Shown here: positions 34,684 to 42,989 of the stretch, piece by piece
Layout: the number at the start of each line of letters is the position of its first letter
How positions within the stretch are numbered: the first letter of the stretch is position 1
Source of the DNA: Methylobacterium sp. WSM2598
GTDB taxonomy: Bacteria; Pseudomonadota; Alphaproteobacteria; Rhizobiales; Beijerinckiaceae
Assembly (NCBI RefSeq): GCF_000379105.1
Contig: NZ_KB900609.1
Span: forward strand, 3,593,078-3,657,077
Direction of reading: 5' to 3'
DNA length: 64,000 nucleotides
Made by a program: the position numbers and the translations under genes
The notes under the pieces: generated by a model
Told to the model about the DNA's origin: nothing
The model's database searches: none
Seen by the model: only the letters and a program-made list of their open reading frames with translations

Positions 34684-35276
34684 TCCGCCGCGATCCCCCC
34701 GGCTGCGCGCCGCCCGGCCCGGCCGCGCCCGACGACCTGACGGCGCCCGAGCCCGAGCGCCGCCTCGCCGCGATCCGGGCGCTGTCCGGCCGCCGCGAGG
34801 CCGCGGGCGCGCTCGGCGAGGCGCTCGGCCGCGAGGGAGTGCCGCGGGTGCGGGAGGCCCTGCTCAGCGCGCTGATCGCCTGTGCCGACCCGCAGGCCGC
34901 GGCGGCGCTGGCGGCCCATCTCGGCGCGCAGGACCCGGCCCTGCGCAATGCCTGCGTGGAGGCGCTGCAGGACATGCCGGCGGCGGTGCTGCCGCTCCTG
35001 CCGGACCTCCTCGCCGATCCCGATCCGGACGTGCGGCTGCTCGCGGCCGGGGTGGCGCGCGCGCAGCCGCCCGAGACCGCGACCCGGCTCCTCGCCGGAC
35101 TCCTCGACGGGGAGACGCACCCGAACGTCTGCGGGGCGGCCGTGGAGGTGCTGGCCGAGACCGGCACCGCCCTGGCGGTTCCGGCGCTGCGGGCGGCCCG
35201 GGCGCGCTTCTCCGCCGAGCCCTTCCTGCCGGGCGCGATCGACCACGTCCTGTCCCGCCTCGCCGAGGCGCCGTGA
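34674..35276 (+). CDS. HEAT-repeat protein in chemosensory operon
   Basis: A 200-residue helical-repeat protein. From residue 27 on, four to five HEAT-like pairs can be laid out, each with the A/L-rich pattern ending in ALGxALG, ALLSALIAC, ACVEALQDMP, LLAAGVARAQ or AAVEVLAETG. Such repeats make protein-protein contacts and have no catalytic role. Lying between cheB and cheR and overlapping both (10 and 4 bases), it presumably binds a Che protein or regulates receptor methylation. I know HEAT-repeat partners in a few chemosensory clusters but no defined function. Confidence 0.8.
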   Translation: MPLIRRDPPGCAPPGPAAPDDLTAPEPERRLAAIRALSGRREAAGALGEALGREGVPRVREALLSALIACADPQAAAALAAHLGAQDPALRNACVEALQDMPAAVLPLLPDLLADPDPDVRLLAAGVARAQPPETATRLLAGLLDGETHPNVCGAAVEVLAETGTALAVPALRAARARFSAEPFLPGAIDHVLSRLAEAP

Positions 35277-36160
35277 CCCTCCCTGCCCCCTCCGCGATCC
35301 CGGCCCTGGCGGAGGCGGATCTCGCGCGCTTCGGCGAGTTCGTCTACCGGCGCACGGGCCTGCGCTTCGCGCCCGGCCAGCGCGGCATGGTCGAGCGGCG
35401 GGTCGCGGAGCGCATGCGGGAGGCCGGGACCGCCACCTTCGCGGAGTACTTCGCGCGGCTGCGGGCCGATCTCGACCGCGAGGTCGAGCACCTCATCAAC
35501 GCGCTCACCGTCAACGAGACCTACTTCCTCCGCGAGGAGTACCAGCTGCGCTGCCTGACGGCCTCGCTGATGGGGCTCGTGACCGCGCGCAAGCGGCCCG
35601 GCGACGCGGTGCGGATCTGGTCGATGCCCTGCGCCACCGGCGAGGAGCCCTACTCGATCGCGATCTGGCTGCTGGAGCATTGGCCGGAGGTGGACCGCTA
35701 CGAGGTGGAGATCGTGGGATCCGACATCGACACCGCGGCGCTCGCCGCCGCCGCGCGGGGCTCCTACGGGGAGAGGGCGCTGATGCGGCTGACGCCGGAC
35801 CTCGTGGGCCGCTACTTCGCGCCGGAAGCGGCGGCACGCCCCGGGCCGCGCTCCGCGCCGCGCTGGCGCATCATCGAGGAGCTGCGCCGCTCGGTGCGCT
35901 TCTCGCCCTGCAACCTGATGGACCGGGCCGCCATGGCGGCGGAGGGCCGCTTCGACGTCGTCTTCTGCCGCAACGTGCTGATCTACTTCGACGACGCGTC
36001 CCGCCGGGTCGCCGCCGACCACCTCTACGACGCGCTCGCGCCGGGGGGCTTCGTGTGCCTCGGCCACACCGAGTCGATGAGCCGGATCTCGCCGCTGTTC
36101 CGCGTCTGCCGGCTGGCGGACGTGATCGTCTACCAGCGCCCGGAGCAGGACGATGGCTGA
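35273..36160 (+). CDS. cheR: Chemotaxis protein methyltransferase
   Basis: It uses SAM to methylate receptor glutamates. The 295-residue protein has the N-terminal helical domain and the SAM domain with MPCATGEEPYSIAIW (usual S-A-G-C-S-T-G-E-E-P-Y-S; Ser replaced by Ala), VGSDIDTAALAAA and FCRNVLIYFD. There is no C-terminal TPR extension. It starts at GTG 35273 overlapping the preceding stop (GTGA) and overlaps cheY by eight bases. The receptor lacks an obvious C-terminal docking pentapeptide. Confidence 0.95.
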   Translation: MTLPAPSAIPALAEADLARFGEFVYRRTGLRFAPGQRGMVERRVAERMREAGTATFAEYFARLRADLDREVEHLINALTVNETYFLREEYQLRCLTASLMGLVTARKRPGDAVRIWSMPCATGEEPYSIAIWLLEHWPEVDRYEVEIVGSDIDTAALAAAARGSYGERALMRLTPDLVGRYFAPEAAARPGPRSAPRWRIIEELRRSVRFSPCNLMDRAAMAAEGRFDVVFCRNVLIYFDDASRRVAADHLYDALAPGGFVCLGHTESMSRISPLFRVCRLADVIVYQRPEQDDG

Positions 36161-36542
36161 GACCGGACCGGCGCGCATCCTCGTGGTGGACGACGCGAGC
36201 CTCGTGCGCCGCTACTACCGCGAGGTGCTGGAGGCCGGCGGCTTCGCCGTGGACGAGGCGATCAACGGCATCGAGGCCCTGGAGCGGCTGCTCTCGGGGC
36301 CCTACGACCTCCTGGTGGTGGACGTGAACATGCCGAAGATGGACGGGCTCACCTTCCTGCGCGCCCTGCGCGCCCGCGAGGCGCCGCTGCGCGGCCTGCC
36401 GGTCCTCGTCACCAGCACGGAGGCCGGCGCCGCCGACCGGGCGGCCGCCCGGGCCGCGGGGGCGAATCTCTACCTCGTCAAGCCGATCGCCGCCGAGGTG
36501 CTGCGCGCGCACGCGGCGGCCCTGACCGGACGGCCGTCGTGA
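36153..36542 (+). CDS. cheY: CheY-like response regulator
   Basis: A single receiver domain of 129 residues. It has the acidic pair in VVDDASLVRR, the phosphoacceptor Asp57 in LVVDVNMPKMDG, the Thr/Ser switch in LVTSTEAG and the Lys in LYLVKPI. Without a DNA-binding or enzymatic domain it would act by protein contact. It overlaps cheR and cheA (GTGA). No flagellar motor genes are in the window, so its target is unknown. Confidence 0.93.
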   Translation: MAETGPARILVVDDASLVRRYYREVLEAGGFAVDEAINGIEALERLLSGPYDLLVVDVNMPKMDGLTFLRALRAREAPLRGLPVLVTSTEAGAADRAAARAAGANLYLVKPIAAEVLRAHAAALTGRPS

Positions 36543-38836
36543 GCGACCTCCTCGCCCAGTTCCTGATCGAGGCGCGGGACCTGATCGAGGGCGCCGCCGA
36601 CGACCTCATCGCCCTCGAGCGGGCGCCGGACGACGCGGCGGCCCTCGACCGGGTCTTCCGGGCCTTCCATACCCTGAAAGGGTCGGTCGGCCTGTTCGAC
36701 TTCCCGCCCTTCCTGGCCCTCCTGCACGCGGCCGAGGACGGGTTCGCGGCGGCGCGGGCCGCGCGGCGCGCGGAGGACGGGCTGGTCGACCGCGCGCTGC
36801 AGGCCCTCGACGCCGCCTCCCGCTTCACCGAGGCGATCGCCGCGTCCGGCGCGCTGCCGCCCGGCGCCGCCCGGGAGGCGGACGGGCTCGGGCGGCTCCT
36901 GCGCGGCGGGACCGAGGCCGAGGCCCCGCCCGACCCGCCGGACGCGGCGGTGCCGGACTGGGCGGAGGCGCTCCTGGCGGGCGCGCAGCCGGTCGCGCCC
37001 GGCACGGGCCTCGTCGCCCTGCGCTACCGCCCGCGGGCGGATTGCTTCTTCGCGGGCGACGACCCGATCGGCCTGGTGCGGCGCGTCCCCGCGCTCCTGG
37101 CCCTGCGCCTCGCCCCGGCCGGGCCCTGGCCGGAAGAGGTCGACGTCTTCGCCTGCAACCTCGACATCGCGCTCCTCAGCGCCGCCCCCCTGGCCGAGGT
37201 CGAGGCGCCGTTCCGCCTCGTGCGCGACCAGACCCGCGTGGCGGCCTTCCCGGCCCCCGCCGCCCCCGCCCTGCCGCCGCTCGCCGCGGCGATCCTGCGC
37301 GAGCAGCTCGACCTCGTCGGCGCGCCGGGCGAGGCGGAGGGGGAGGCGGGCCGGCGCGAGGCCGCGTCCCGGTCCGCCGCCAACGCCCTGCGGGCGGCGG
37401 GGCTGGCAGCGGCCTCCCTGGCGGTCCTCGACGCCGCCGCGCAGGGCACGCAGGCTCTGTCCGCCTGCCTCGCGGCGCTGCTCGCGCGCGGGGTGCAAAC
37501 CACCCCGGGCGGGGTGCAAACCACCCCGGGCGGGGTGCAAACCACCCCGGGCGGGGTGCAAGCCACCCCGGGCGGGGTGGAAACCACCCCGGACGGACCG
37601 AGGGCCGCCCCGGGCGGGGCGCCGGGCGCGGCGCAGGCCGCGCCGGGCGAGCGCCTGCTTCGGGTCGAGGCGGCCCGGATCGACCAGCTCGTCGCGCTCG
37701 CCGGCGACCTCGTGACGGCCCGCACCGGCCTCGGCCACCTCGCGGCCCGGGCCGAGGCCGGGACGGAGGCCGCCGCCCTGGCCCGGGCCCTGCGCGGGAC
37801 CGACGCGCAGCTCGGCCGCCTCGCCGGGGAATTGCACCGGGGCTTGGCGGCCCTGCGCCTCGTGCCGCTCGGCCCCCTGTTCCGGCGCTTCCCCCGGCCC
37901 CTGCGCGAGATCGCCCGCAGCCTCGGCAAGGAGGTCGTGCTGGTGCAGGAGGGCGAGGAGGTCGCGGCGGACCGGGCGCTGGTGGATGCGCTGTTCGAGC
38001 CCCTGCTCCACGTGATCCGCAACGCCGTCGATCACGGGCTGGAGGAGCCGCAGGTGCGTCTCGCCGCCGGCAAGCCCGCCGCGGGGCGGATCACCCTGCG
38101 GGCGGCGCTCGTCGGCGAGACGCTGGCGGTGACGGTCGCGGATGACGGGCGCGGCATCGATCCGGAGCGGCTGCGCCGCCGGGCCGCCGCCGCGGGCCTG
38201 CGCGCCCCCGAGGCCCTGGCGGCGATGAGCGACGCGGCCGCGATCGACCTCGTCTTCGCCCCCGGCTTCTCGACCGCCGAGCGGGTCAGCGACCTGTCCG
38301 GCCGCGGGGTCGGCATGGACGCGGTGCGGGCGGCGGCCGAGCGCCTCGGCGGGCGGGTCGCGATCGAGAGCGAGGTCGGCCGCGGCACCGCGATCCGCCT
38401 GCTCCTGCCGCAGCGCCTCGCCCTGACGCGGATCGTGCTGGTCGGCGTCGGACCCGACCTCTACGGCCTGCCCCTGGAGGCGGTGGCGGAGGCGGCGCGG
38501 GTGCCGCGCGCGCAGATCCGCGCGGTCGGTCCCGGCCGCGCCGCCGTCCTGCGCGGGCGGACCGTGCCGGTGGTCCGGCTCGCTTCCCTGCTCGGCGTGC
38601 CGGGGGCGGAGGCGTCCGGGGAGGCGCGCCTCGTCGTCCTCGGCAGCGGCGCCGACGCCCTCGCGCTGGAGGTCGACCGCTTCGGCGAGCGACTCGACGT
38701 GCTGACGCGGCCCCTCCCGGCCCTCGCCGCGGCGCCGGGCCTCGGCGGCACGGCGCTCCTCGGCGACGGCCGGGTGCTGCTCGTCCTCGATCCCCCGGCC
38801 CTGCTCGCCCTGGCGCTCGGGGAGGGCGCGGCGTGA
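36539..38836 (+). CDS. cheA: Chemotaxis histidine kinase CheA
   Basis: A 765-residue kinase. HPt domain at 1-105 (His44 in AFHTLKGSVG), a P2-like region at about 150-245 (RPRADCFFAGDDP), a low-complexity linker with five GVQTTPG units (about 318-352), dimerisation helices (LLRVEAARIDQLVALAGDLV), an ATPase domain with HVIRNAVDHGLEE, DDGRGID and GRGVGMDAVR, and a C-terminal CheW-like domain (LPLEAVAEAARV). There is no receiver domain. GTG 36539 overlaps cheY. It should phosphorylate CheB, CheY and the later response regulator. The P2-like block resembles those of alternative (non-flagellar) Che systems. Confidence 0.94.
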   Translation: MSDLLAQFLIEARDLIEGAADDLIALERAPDDAAALDRVFRAFHTLKGSVGLFDFPPFLALLHAAEDGFAAARAARRAEDGLVDRALQALDAASRFTEAIAASGALPPGAAREADGLGRLLRGGTEAEAPPDPPDAAVPDWAEALLAGAQPVAPGTGLVALRYRPRADCFFAGDDPIGLVRRVPALLALRLAPAGPWPEEVDVFACNLDIALLSAAPLAEVEAPFRLVRDQTRVAAFPAPAAPALPPLAAAILREQLDLVGAPGEAEGEAGRREAASRSAANALRAAGLAAASLAVLDAAAQGTQALSACLAALLARGVQTTPGGVQTTPGGVQTTPGGVQATPGGVETTPDGPRAAPGGAPGAAQAAPGERLLRVEAARIDQLVALAGDLVTARTGLGHLAARAEAGTEAAALARALRGTDAQLGRLAGELHRGLAALRLVPLGPLFRRFPRPLREIARSLGKEVVLVQEGEEVAADRALVDALFEPLLHVIRNAVDHGLEEPQVRLAAGKPAAGRITLRAALVGETLAVTVADDGRGIDPERLRRRAAAAGLRAPEALAAMSDAAAIDLVFAPGFSTAERVSDLSGRGVGMDAVRAAAERLGGRVAIESEVGRGTAIRLLLPQRLALTRIVLVGVGPDLYGLPLEAVAEAARVPRAQIRAVGPGRAAVLRGRTVPVVRLASLLGVPGAEASGEARLVVLGSGADALALEVDRFGERLDVLTRPLPALAAAPGLGGTALLGDGRVLLVLDPPALLALALGEGAA
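37490..37594 (+). repeat. 21-bp tandem repeat in cheA linker
   Basis: Five copies of a 21-bp unit encoding GVQTTPG (the fourth GVQATPG, the fifth GVETTPD). Each unit is itself symmetrical, GGGGTG facing CACCCC around CAAAC, so single strands could fold into five small hairpins. Changes in copy number keep the frame. Confidence 0.88.
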
Positions 38837-38946
38837 GCGCGGTGCGCGGGCGACGCGGGGTGCAGCCGCCAAGTTCGGCGACCAGGTTCGGCGACCAAGT
38901 GCGGCGACCAAATGCGGCCGTCAGGTCGCGGCCCGGAGAGGCGTGA
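38833..38946 (+). CDS. Possible 37-codon ORF between cheA and STAS-like gene
   Basis: GTG 38833 overlaps the cheA stop (GTGA), and the frame runs to TGA 38944-38946, three bases before the next ATG. The translation is Arg/Gly/Pro-rich with no motif, and the 13-bp repeat in it is not a multiple of three, which argues against a conserved protein. It may simply keep ribosomes moving between the two genes. Chance opening is plausible at this GC content. Confidence 0.25.
   Translation: MSAVRGRRGVQPPSSATRFGDQVRRPNAAVRSRPGEA
38871..38922 (+). repeat. 13-bp tandem repeat between cheA and STAS-like gene
   Basis: Four copies of a 13-bp unit (AAGTTCGGCGACC and variants), decaying towards the 3' end. 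It fills about half of the only sizeable gap in the first part of the operon. Confidence 0.8.
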
Positions 38947-38949
38947 GCG

Positions 38950-39231
38950 ATGAGCGTCCAACCCGATCCCGACGACCCTGCCCTGATCCGCCTCGAAGGC
39001 CCCTGCCCGGTCGAGGAGGCGGAGACCCTCGCCGCGCTCCTCCTGGCGCGCCCGGGCGCGCGCGTCGACTGGACGGCCTGCACGCGACTCCACACCGCCG
39101 TGCTCCAGGTGCTCCTGCGCCTGCGGCCGCCGCTGCGCGGCCCCTGCGGTGATCCCCTGGTCGCCCGCTTCCTCGATCCCGGCCAATCGAGCCCGGACGA
39201 GGCCGCCCGGCCCGATTGCGGCTTCACCTGA
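38950..39231 (+). CDS. STAS-like small protein
   Basis: A 93-residue protein with a short beta-rich start (LIRLEGPCPVEEAETLAALL), then VDWTACTRLHTAVLQVLLRL and a C-terminal Gly/Pro-rich end. The block D-W-T...L-H-T-A-V-L-Q-V-L-L has the strand-helix pattern of STAS/anti-sigma-factor antagonist domains, but I see no Ser/Thr at the usual phosphorylation place (Thr42 or Thr48 is a guess). GAG-rich bases precede ATG 38950. Its operon position suggests an adaptor of the chemosensory system. Confidence 0.65.
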   Translation: MSVQPDPDDPALIRLEGPCPVEEAETLAALLLARPGARVDWTACTRLHTAVLQVLLRLRPPLRGPCGDPLVARFLDPGQSSPDEAARPDCGFT

Positions 39232-39302
39232 GCGGATCGCGGGCGCATATACGCCGCTGACCGCTCGCATTGCCCGACGTCGCTCCCGCCTGTGATGACC
39301 CC

Positions 39303-39686
39303 ATGTCCGTGACTGCCCTGATCGTCGACGACAGCAAGCTCGCCCGCCTCGTGGTGGCCAAGCTCCTGCGCCAGCTCCGGCCGGACTGGACGCTCGCCGA
39401 GGCGGGCAATGCCGAGGAGGCGGTCGCCCGGATGGAGGCGGAGCGGATCGACGTCGCCCTCCTCGACTTCAACATGCCGGGCCGGGACGGGCTCGACCTC
39501 GCCGCCGACCTGCGCGCGGCCCGGCCCGAGATGCCGATCGCGGTGATCTCGGCCAACATCCAGGACGAGGTCGTGGCGCGGGCGCGCAGCGTCGACGCCA
39601 CCTTCCTGGCCAAGCCCCTGACCGAGGAATCCCTCGGCGGCTTCGTCTCGGGCGCCTCCCTGCGCCTGCGCAGGGGCGCTCCGTGA
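39303..39686 (+). CDS. Receiver-domain response regulator
   Basis: A 127-residue CheY-like protein. Landmarks are LIVDDSKLARL, the phosphoacceptor Asp55 in LLDFNMPGRDG, the switch ISANIQ and Lys in FLAKPLTEE. It follows the STAS-like gene after 71 bases and overlaps cheC by four bases. The frame from 39270 adds an out-of-family leader, so ATG 39303 is used. With CheC directly downstream, the phosphorylated form of this protein is the likely substrate of that phosphatase. Confidence 0.9.
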   Translation: MSVTALIVDDSKLARLVVAKLLRQLRPDWTLAEAGNAEEAVARMEAERIDVALLDFNMPGRDGLDLAADLRAARPEMPIAVISANIQDEVVARARSVDATFLAKPLTEESLGGFVSGASLRLRRGAP

Positions 39687-40324
39687 GCCCCGCGCCGGTC
39701 GAACTGACGCCGCTCCAGCAGGACGCCTTCACGGAACTCGTGAATATCGGGGTCAGCCGCGCCGCCGCGAGCCTGCGCAAGATGATCGGCGTGCAGGTGC
39801 TGCTCTCGGTGCCGTCGGTCGAGATCGTGTCGCGCCGCGACGCCGCCCGCCTCGTCGCCGAGCGCGAGGCGAGCGACCTCGTCGTGGTGCATCAGAGCTT
39901 CGCGGGCGCCTTCTCGGGGCGCGCCCTGCTGATCTTTCCCCAGGAGACCAGCCGCGAGCTCGTCCGCGCCGTCACGGGCGAGGAGCTCTCGGCCGAGGAG
40001 GTCGAGGCCCTGGAGGACGAGGCGCTGACCGAGACCGGCAACATCATCCTCAACGGCTGCCTCGCCACCATGGCGAACATGCTCCAGCGCACGCTGACCA
40101 TGTCGCTGCCGGCGGTGATGCGGGGCGACGGACGCCAGATCTTCCGCCCCGGCGACGCGGCCGACGCGGACACGCTGGTGCTGTTCCTCTACATCAACTT
40201 CTCGGTCCGCGAGCGCGACATCCGGGGCTATATCGCGATGCTGATGGACCTGCCCTCGCTGGAGAACCTGAGGATTCTCATCGACGACTTCATCGTGCGG
40301 GCGATCGGCGAGACGGGGGAGTGA
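39683..40324 (+). CDS. cheC: CheC-type phosphatase
   Basis: A 213-residue protein of the CheC/CheX/FliY phosphatase family, which dephosphorylates CheY-like proteins. Both active-site half motifs are visible: ELVNIGVSRAA near residue 19 and ETGNIILNGCLATM near residue 117, each with the Glu and Asn that position the attacking water. GTG 39683 overlaps the receiver gene (GTGA). CheC is typical of Firmicutes and archaea; I do not usually see it in alphaproteobacteria, where CheZ or phosphate-sink CheYs serve. The stop shares bases with ATG 40324 of the sORF. Confidence 0.87.
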   Translation: MSPAPVELTPLQQDAFTELVNIGVSRAAASLRKMIGVQVLLSVPSVEIVSRRDAARLVAEREASDLVVVHQSFAGAFSGRALLIFPQETSRELVRAVTGEELSAEEVEALEDEALTETGNIILNGCLATMANMLQRTLTMSLPAVMRGDGRQIFRPGDAADADTLVLFLYINFSVRERDIRGYIAMLMDLPSLENLRILIDDFIVRAIGETGE

Positions 40325-40476
40325 TGGGCGTCGGGCGCGAGCGGCGGGCGGGCGCTCCGCCGCGGCCAGGGCCGGTCGCGCCAAGGCGCGGCATGCCAGG
40401 GCGCGGCATGCCAGGGCGCGGCATGCCAGGGCGCGGCATGCCAGGGCGCGGCATGCCAGGGCGCGGCAGGTCATGA
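40324..40476 (+). CDS. 50-codon Arg/Gly-rich ORF bridging cheC and the LOV kinase
   Basis: ATG 40324 uses the A of the cheC stop (TGATG), and the frame closes at TGA 40474-40476, which overlaps the kinase start codon at 40473 (ATGA). The 50-residue product has a basic leader (MGVGRERRAGAPPRPGPVA) and then five MPGRG units from the 15-bp minisatellite. Since 15 is a multiple of three, repeat number can change without breaking the overlap at both ends. This suggests translational coupling of the kinase to cheC, or a real small RG-type protein. The frame could be open by chance; only the double overlap argues against that. Confidence 0.4.
   Translation: MGVGRERRAGAPPRPGPVAPRRGMPGRGMPGRGMPGRGMPGRGMPGRGRS
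40381..40470 (+). repeat. 15-bp tandem repeat before the LOV kinase
   Basis: Six copies of CCAGGGCGCGGCATG (first copy CCAAGG, last copy ending AGG instead of ATG). Each copy contains the palindrome GGCATGCC across the junction. The final variant creates the AGG that stands three bases before the kinase ATG and may serve as its weak ribosome-binding site. Confidence 0.88.
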
Positions 40477-42911
40477 GCGCAGAGCGGTGCGAGCCGCAGG
40501 GCGTGGCCGACCTCGCCGCGGCGGCGGCGGCCCTGCGCCGCCATGCCGGGCCGTTCTTCACCGTGCTGGAGCGGACGCGCCAGCCGATGATCTTCACGGA
40601 CCCGCGGCTGCCCGACAACCCGATCGTCTTCGCCAACCCCGCCTTCCAGGCGCTCACCGGCTACGGGGAGGCGGACCTCGTCGGGCGCAACTGCCGCCTG
40701 CTGCAGGGTCCGGGCACCGACCCGCAGACCGTCGCCCGCATCCGGGCCGCGGTCGCGGAGGGCCGCGAGGCGCGGGTCGCGATCCTGAACTACCGCCGGG
40801 ACGGCACCAGCTTCTGGAACGAGCTCTTCGTCTGCCCGGTCTTCGACGAGGCCGGCCGGCTGATCAACTTCTTCGCCTCGCAGATCGACGCCAGCCAGGC
40901 CCACGCGGCGCAATCCGCCCACGAGCGGCTCGGCGCCGCCGAGGCACGGCTCGCCGAGGTGCAGCGCCACCTCGCCCTCACGCTCTCGGCGGCCGGAATC
41001 GCCGGCACCTGGGACTGGGACATCCCGAACCGGCGCCTTCACGTCGACGAGCGCTTCGCGCTCCTCACCGGCCTTCCCCTGCCGGTCGACCCGGCGGGGG
41101 TGCCGACCGCATCCTTCTTCGCCAGCATCCACCCCCTCGACCGCGCCCGCATCCGCCTCGCGGTGAGCGGGATGCTCAACGGCGCCGAGGTGTTCGACAA
41201 GGAGTTCCGCCTGCGCACCCCGGACGGGGCGGTGCGCTGGGTCCACGCGCGCGGGCGCTGCCTGTACGGGGCGGACGAGACGCCGCTTCGCTTCACGGGC
41301 GTCCTCGTCGAGGTGACGGACCAGAAGCGCGTCGAGGAGCGCCTGCGCATCGCCCAGACGGCGGGCCGGGTCGGCGCCTTCGAGTACGTGCCGGGCTTCG
41401 CCACGGTGGCGGTCTCGCCGCAATTCTGCAGCCTGCTCGGCCTGATGCCGGCCGAGACGCTCGCCGTGAGCGCGGTCAACGCCCTCGTGGTCGAGGGTGA
41501 TCCGGCGCTCCTCGATCCCGGCCTCTGCGAGGTCGGCGAACTGCCCCACGCGGAGATGCGGGTGCGCCTCGCCGACAGCGGCGAGACGCGCTGGCTCGCG
41601 CGGCGGGGCGAGGCGATCCGCGACAACGAGACCGCCGACCTGCGCCACGTCGGCGTGATCTACGACGTGACCGCGACCAAGCGGGCCGAGGTCGCGCTGC
41701 GCGAGCTCAACGACACGCTGGAGGCCAGGGTCCGCGAGGCGATCGCCGAGCGCGAGCAGGCCGAGGAGCAGCTGCGCCAATCGCAGAAGATGGAGGCGGT
41801 GGGGCAGCTCACGGGCGGCATCGCCCACGACTTCAACAACCTCCTCACCGGCATCGTGGGCTCCCTCGACCTGATGCAGACCCGGATCGCCGAGGGGCGC
41901 ACCGAGAACCTGTCCCGCTACGCGGGCCTCGCCATGACCTCGGCCCAGCGCGCCGCCGCGCTGACCCACCGGCTCCTCGCCTTCTCGCGCCGGCAGCCCC
42001 TCGAATCGAGGCCGGTCGACGTGAACCGGCTGGTCAATTCGATGGACGAGCTGCTGCGCCGGACCCTCGGCGAGCAGGTCCGGCTGGAGATCGTGGTGGC
42101 GGGCGGCCTCTGGCTCACCCTGTGCGACCCGAACCAGCTGGAGAACGCGGTCCTCAACCTCGCGATCAACGCCCGCGACGCGATGCCGGACGGCGGGCGC
42201 CTGACCATCGAGACGGCCAATGCCCACCTGGACGAGGCCTACGCGGCGCGCGAGATCGGCGTCAGGGCCGGGCAATACGTCTGCATCGGGGTCAGCGACA
42301 CCGGCACCGGCATGCCGCCCGACGTGATCGCCCGCGCCTTCGACCCGTTCTTCACGACGAAGCCGCTGGGCCAGGGCACGGGGCTCGGCCTGTCGATGAT
42401 CTACGGCTTCGCCAAGCAATCCGAGGGCACCGTCAAGATCTACTCGGAGCCCGGCCAGGGCACGACGGTGAAGCTCTACCTGCCGCGCTACCGCGGCGAG
42501 ATCGAGTCCGCGGGCGACCACCGCGGGGAGGCGCCGCGGGCCGAGCGCGGGGAGACCGTGCTGGTGGTGGAGGACGATGCCACGGTGCGCGCCCTGGTGA
42601 CGGAGGTGCTGCAGGAACTCGGCTATCAGGCCCTCGAGGCGCCGGATGGGCCGGCGGGCCTGCGCGTCCTGCAATCCGACGCCCATGTCGACCTGCTGAT
42701 CACCGATGTGGGCCTGCCCGGCATCAACGGCCGCCAGCTCGCCGATCAGGCCCGGCTGTCGCGCCCGCAGCTGAAGGTGCTGTTCATGACCGGCTACGCC
42801 GAGAACGCCGCCTTCGGCAACGGCCAGATCGCGCCCGGCATGCAGATGATCACCAAGCCCTTCGCGGTCGACGCGCTCGCCACCAGGATCCGGGCGATCT
42901 TCGAGACCTGA
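40473..42911 (+). CDS. LOV-PAS hybrid sensor histidine kinase
   Basis: An 812-residue soluble kinase. The N-terminal LOV domain (about 35-145) has the flavin-adduct motif [13 protein letters not shown] with Cys74, so blue-light sensing through FMN is expected. Two PAS/PAC units follow (about 165-295 with [12 protein letters not shown], and 300-410), then a coil, the phosphoacceptor His452 in [11 protein letters not shown], ATPase motifs ([34 protein letters not shown]) and a receiver domain with Asp745 in [12 protein letters not shown] 40473 overlaps the short ORF. Membership of the same overlapping run ties light input to the chemosensory operon. Confidence 0.93.
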   Translation: MSAERCEPQGVADLAAAAAALRRHAGPFFTVLERTRQPMIFTDPRLPDNPIVFANPAFQALTGYGEADLVGRNCRLLQGPGTDPQTVARIRAAVAEGREARVAILNYRRDGTSFWNELFVCPVFDEAGRLINFFASQIDASQAHAAQSAHERLGAAEARLAEVQRHLALTLSAAGIAGTWDWDIPNRRLHVDERFALLTGLPLPVDPAGVPTASFFASIHPLDRARIRLAVSGMLNGAEVFDKEFRLRTPDGAVRWVHARGRCLYGADETPLRFTGVLVEVTDQKRVEERLRIAQTAGRVGAFEYVPGFATVAVSPQFCSLLGLMPAETLAVSAVNALVVEGDPALLDPGLCEVGELPHAEMRVRLADSGETRWLARRGEAIRDNETADLRHVGVIYDVTATKRAEVALRELNDTLEARVREAIAEREQAEEQLRQSQKMEAVGQLTGGIAHDFNNLLTGIVGSLDLMQTRIAEGRTENLSRYAGLAMTSAQRAAALTHRLLAFSRRQPLESRPVDVNRLVNSMDELLRRTLGEQVRLEIVVAGGLWLTLCDPNQLENAVLNLAINARDAMPDGGRLTIETANAHLDEAYAAREIGVRAGQYVCIGVSDTGTGMPPDVIARAFDPFFTTKPLGQGTGLGLSMIYGFAKQSEGTVKIYSEPGQGTTVKLYLPRYRGEIESAGDHRGEAPRAERGETVLVVEDDATVRALVTEVLQELGYQALEAPDGPAGLRVLQSDAHVDLLITDVGLPGINGRQLADQARLSRPQLKVLFMTGYAENAAFGNGQIAPGMQMITKPFAVDALATRIRAIFET

Positions 42912-42989
42912 TCCGACATCCGACGGATTGCTTCGCCATCTCCCATTTCGGCCATGCGATGTCGGCTTCGCTCAGGCGCCGCGCGGGCT
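42911..42989 (+). repeat. Family-2 dispersed repeat, copy A
   Basis: Directly after the LOV kinase stop. It contains CTTCGCCATCTCCCATTTCG and GGCGCCGCGCGGGCT and matches the reverse complement of 19144-19223. It could act as a 3' element of the chemosensory transcript. Confidence 0.8.

Noticed and set aside
40381..40470. CRISPR-like array
   Set aside because: Units are 15 bp, directly adjacent, with no spacers; it is a minisatellite.
39224..40657. Antisense ORF with ALACR repeats
   Set aside because: The repeats are the reverse strand of the 15-bp minisatellite and the rest is antisense to clear response-regulator and cheC genes.
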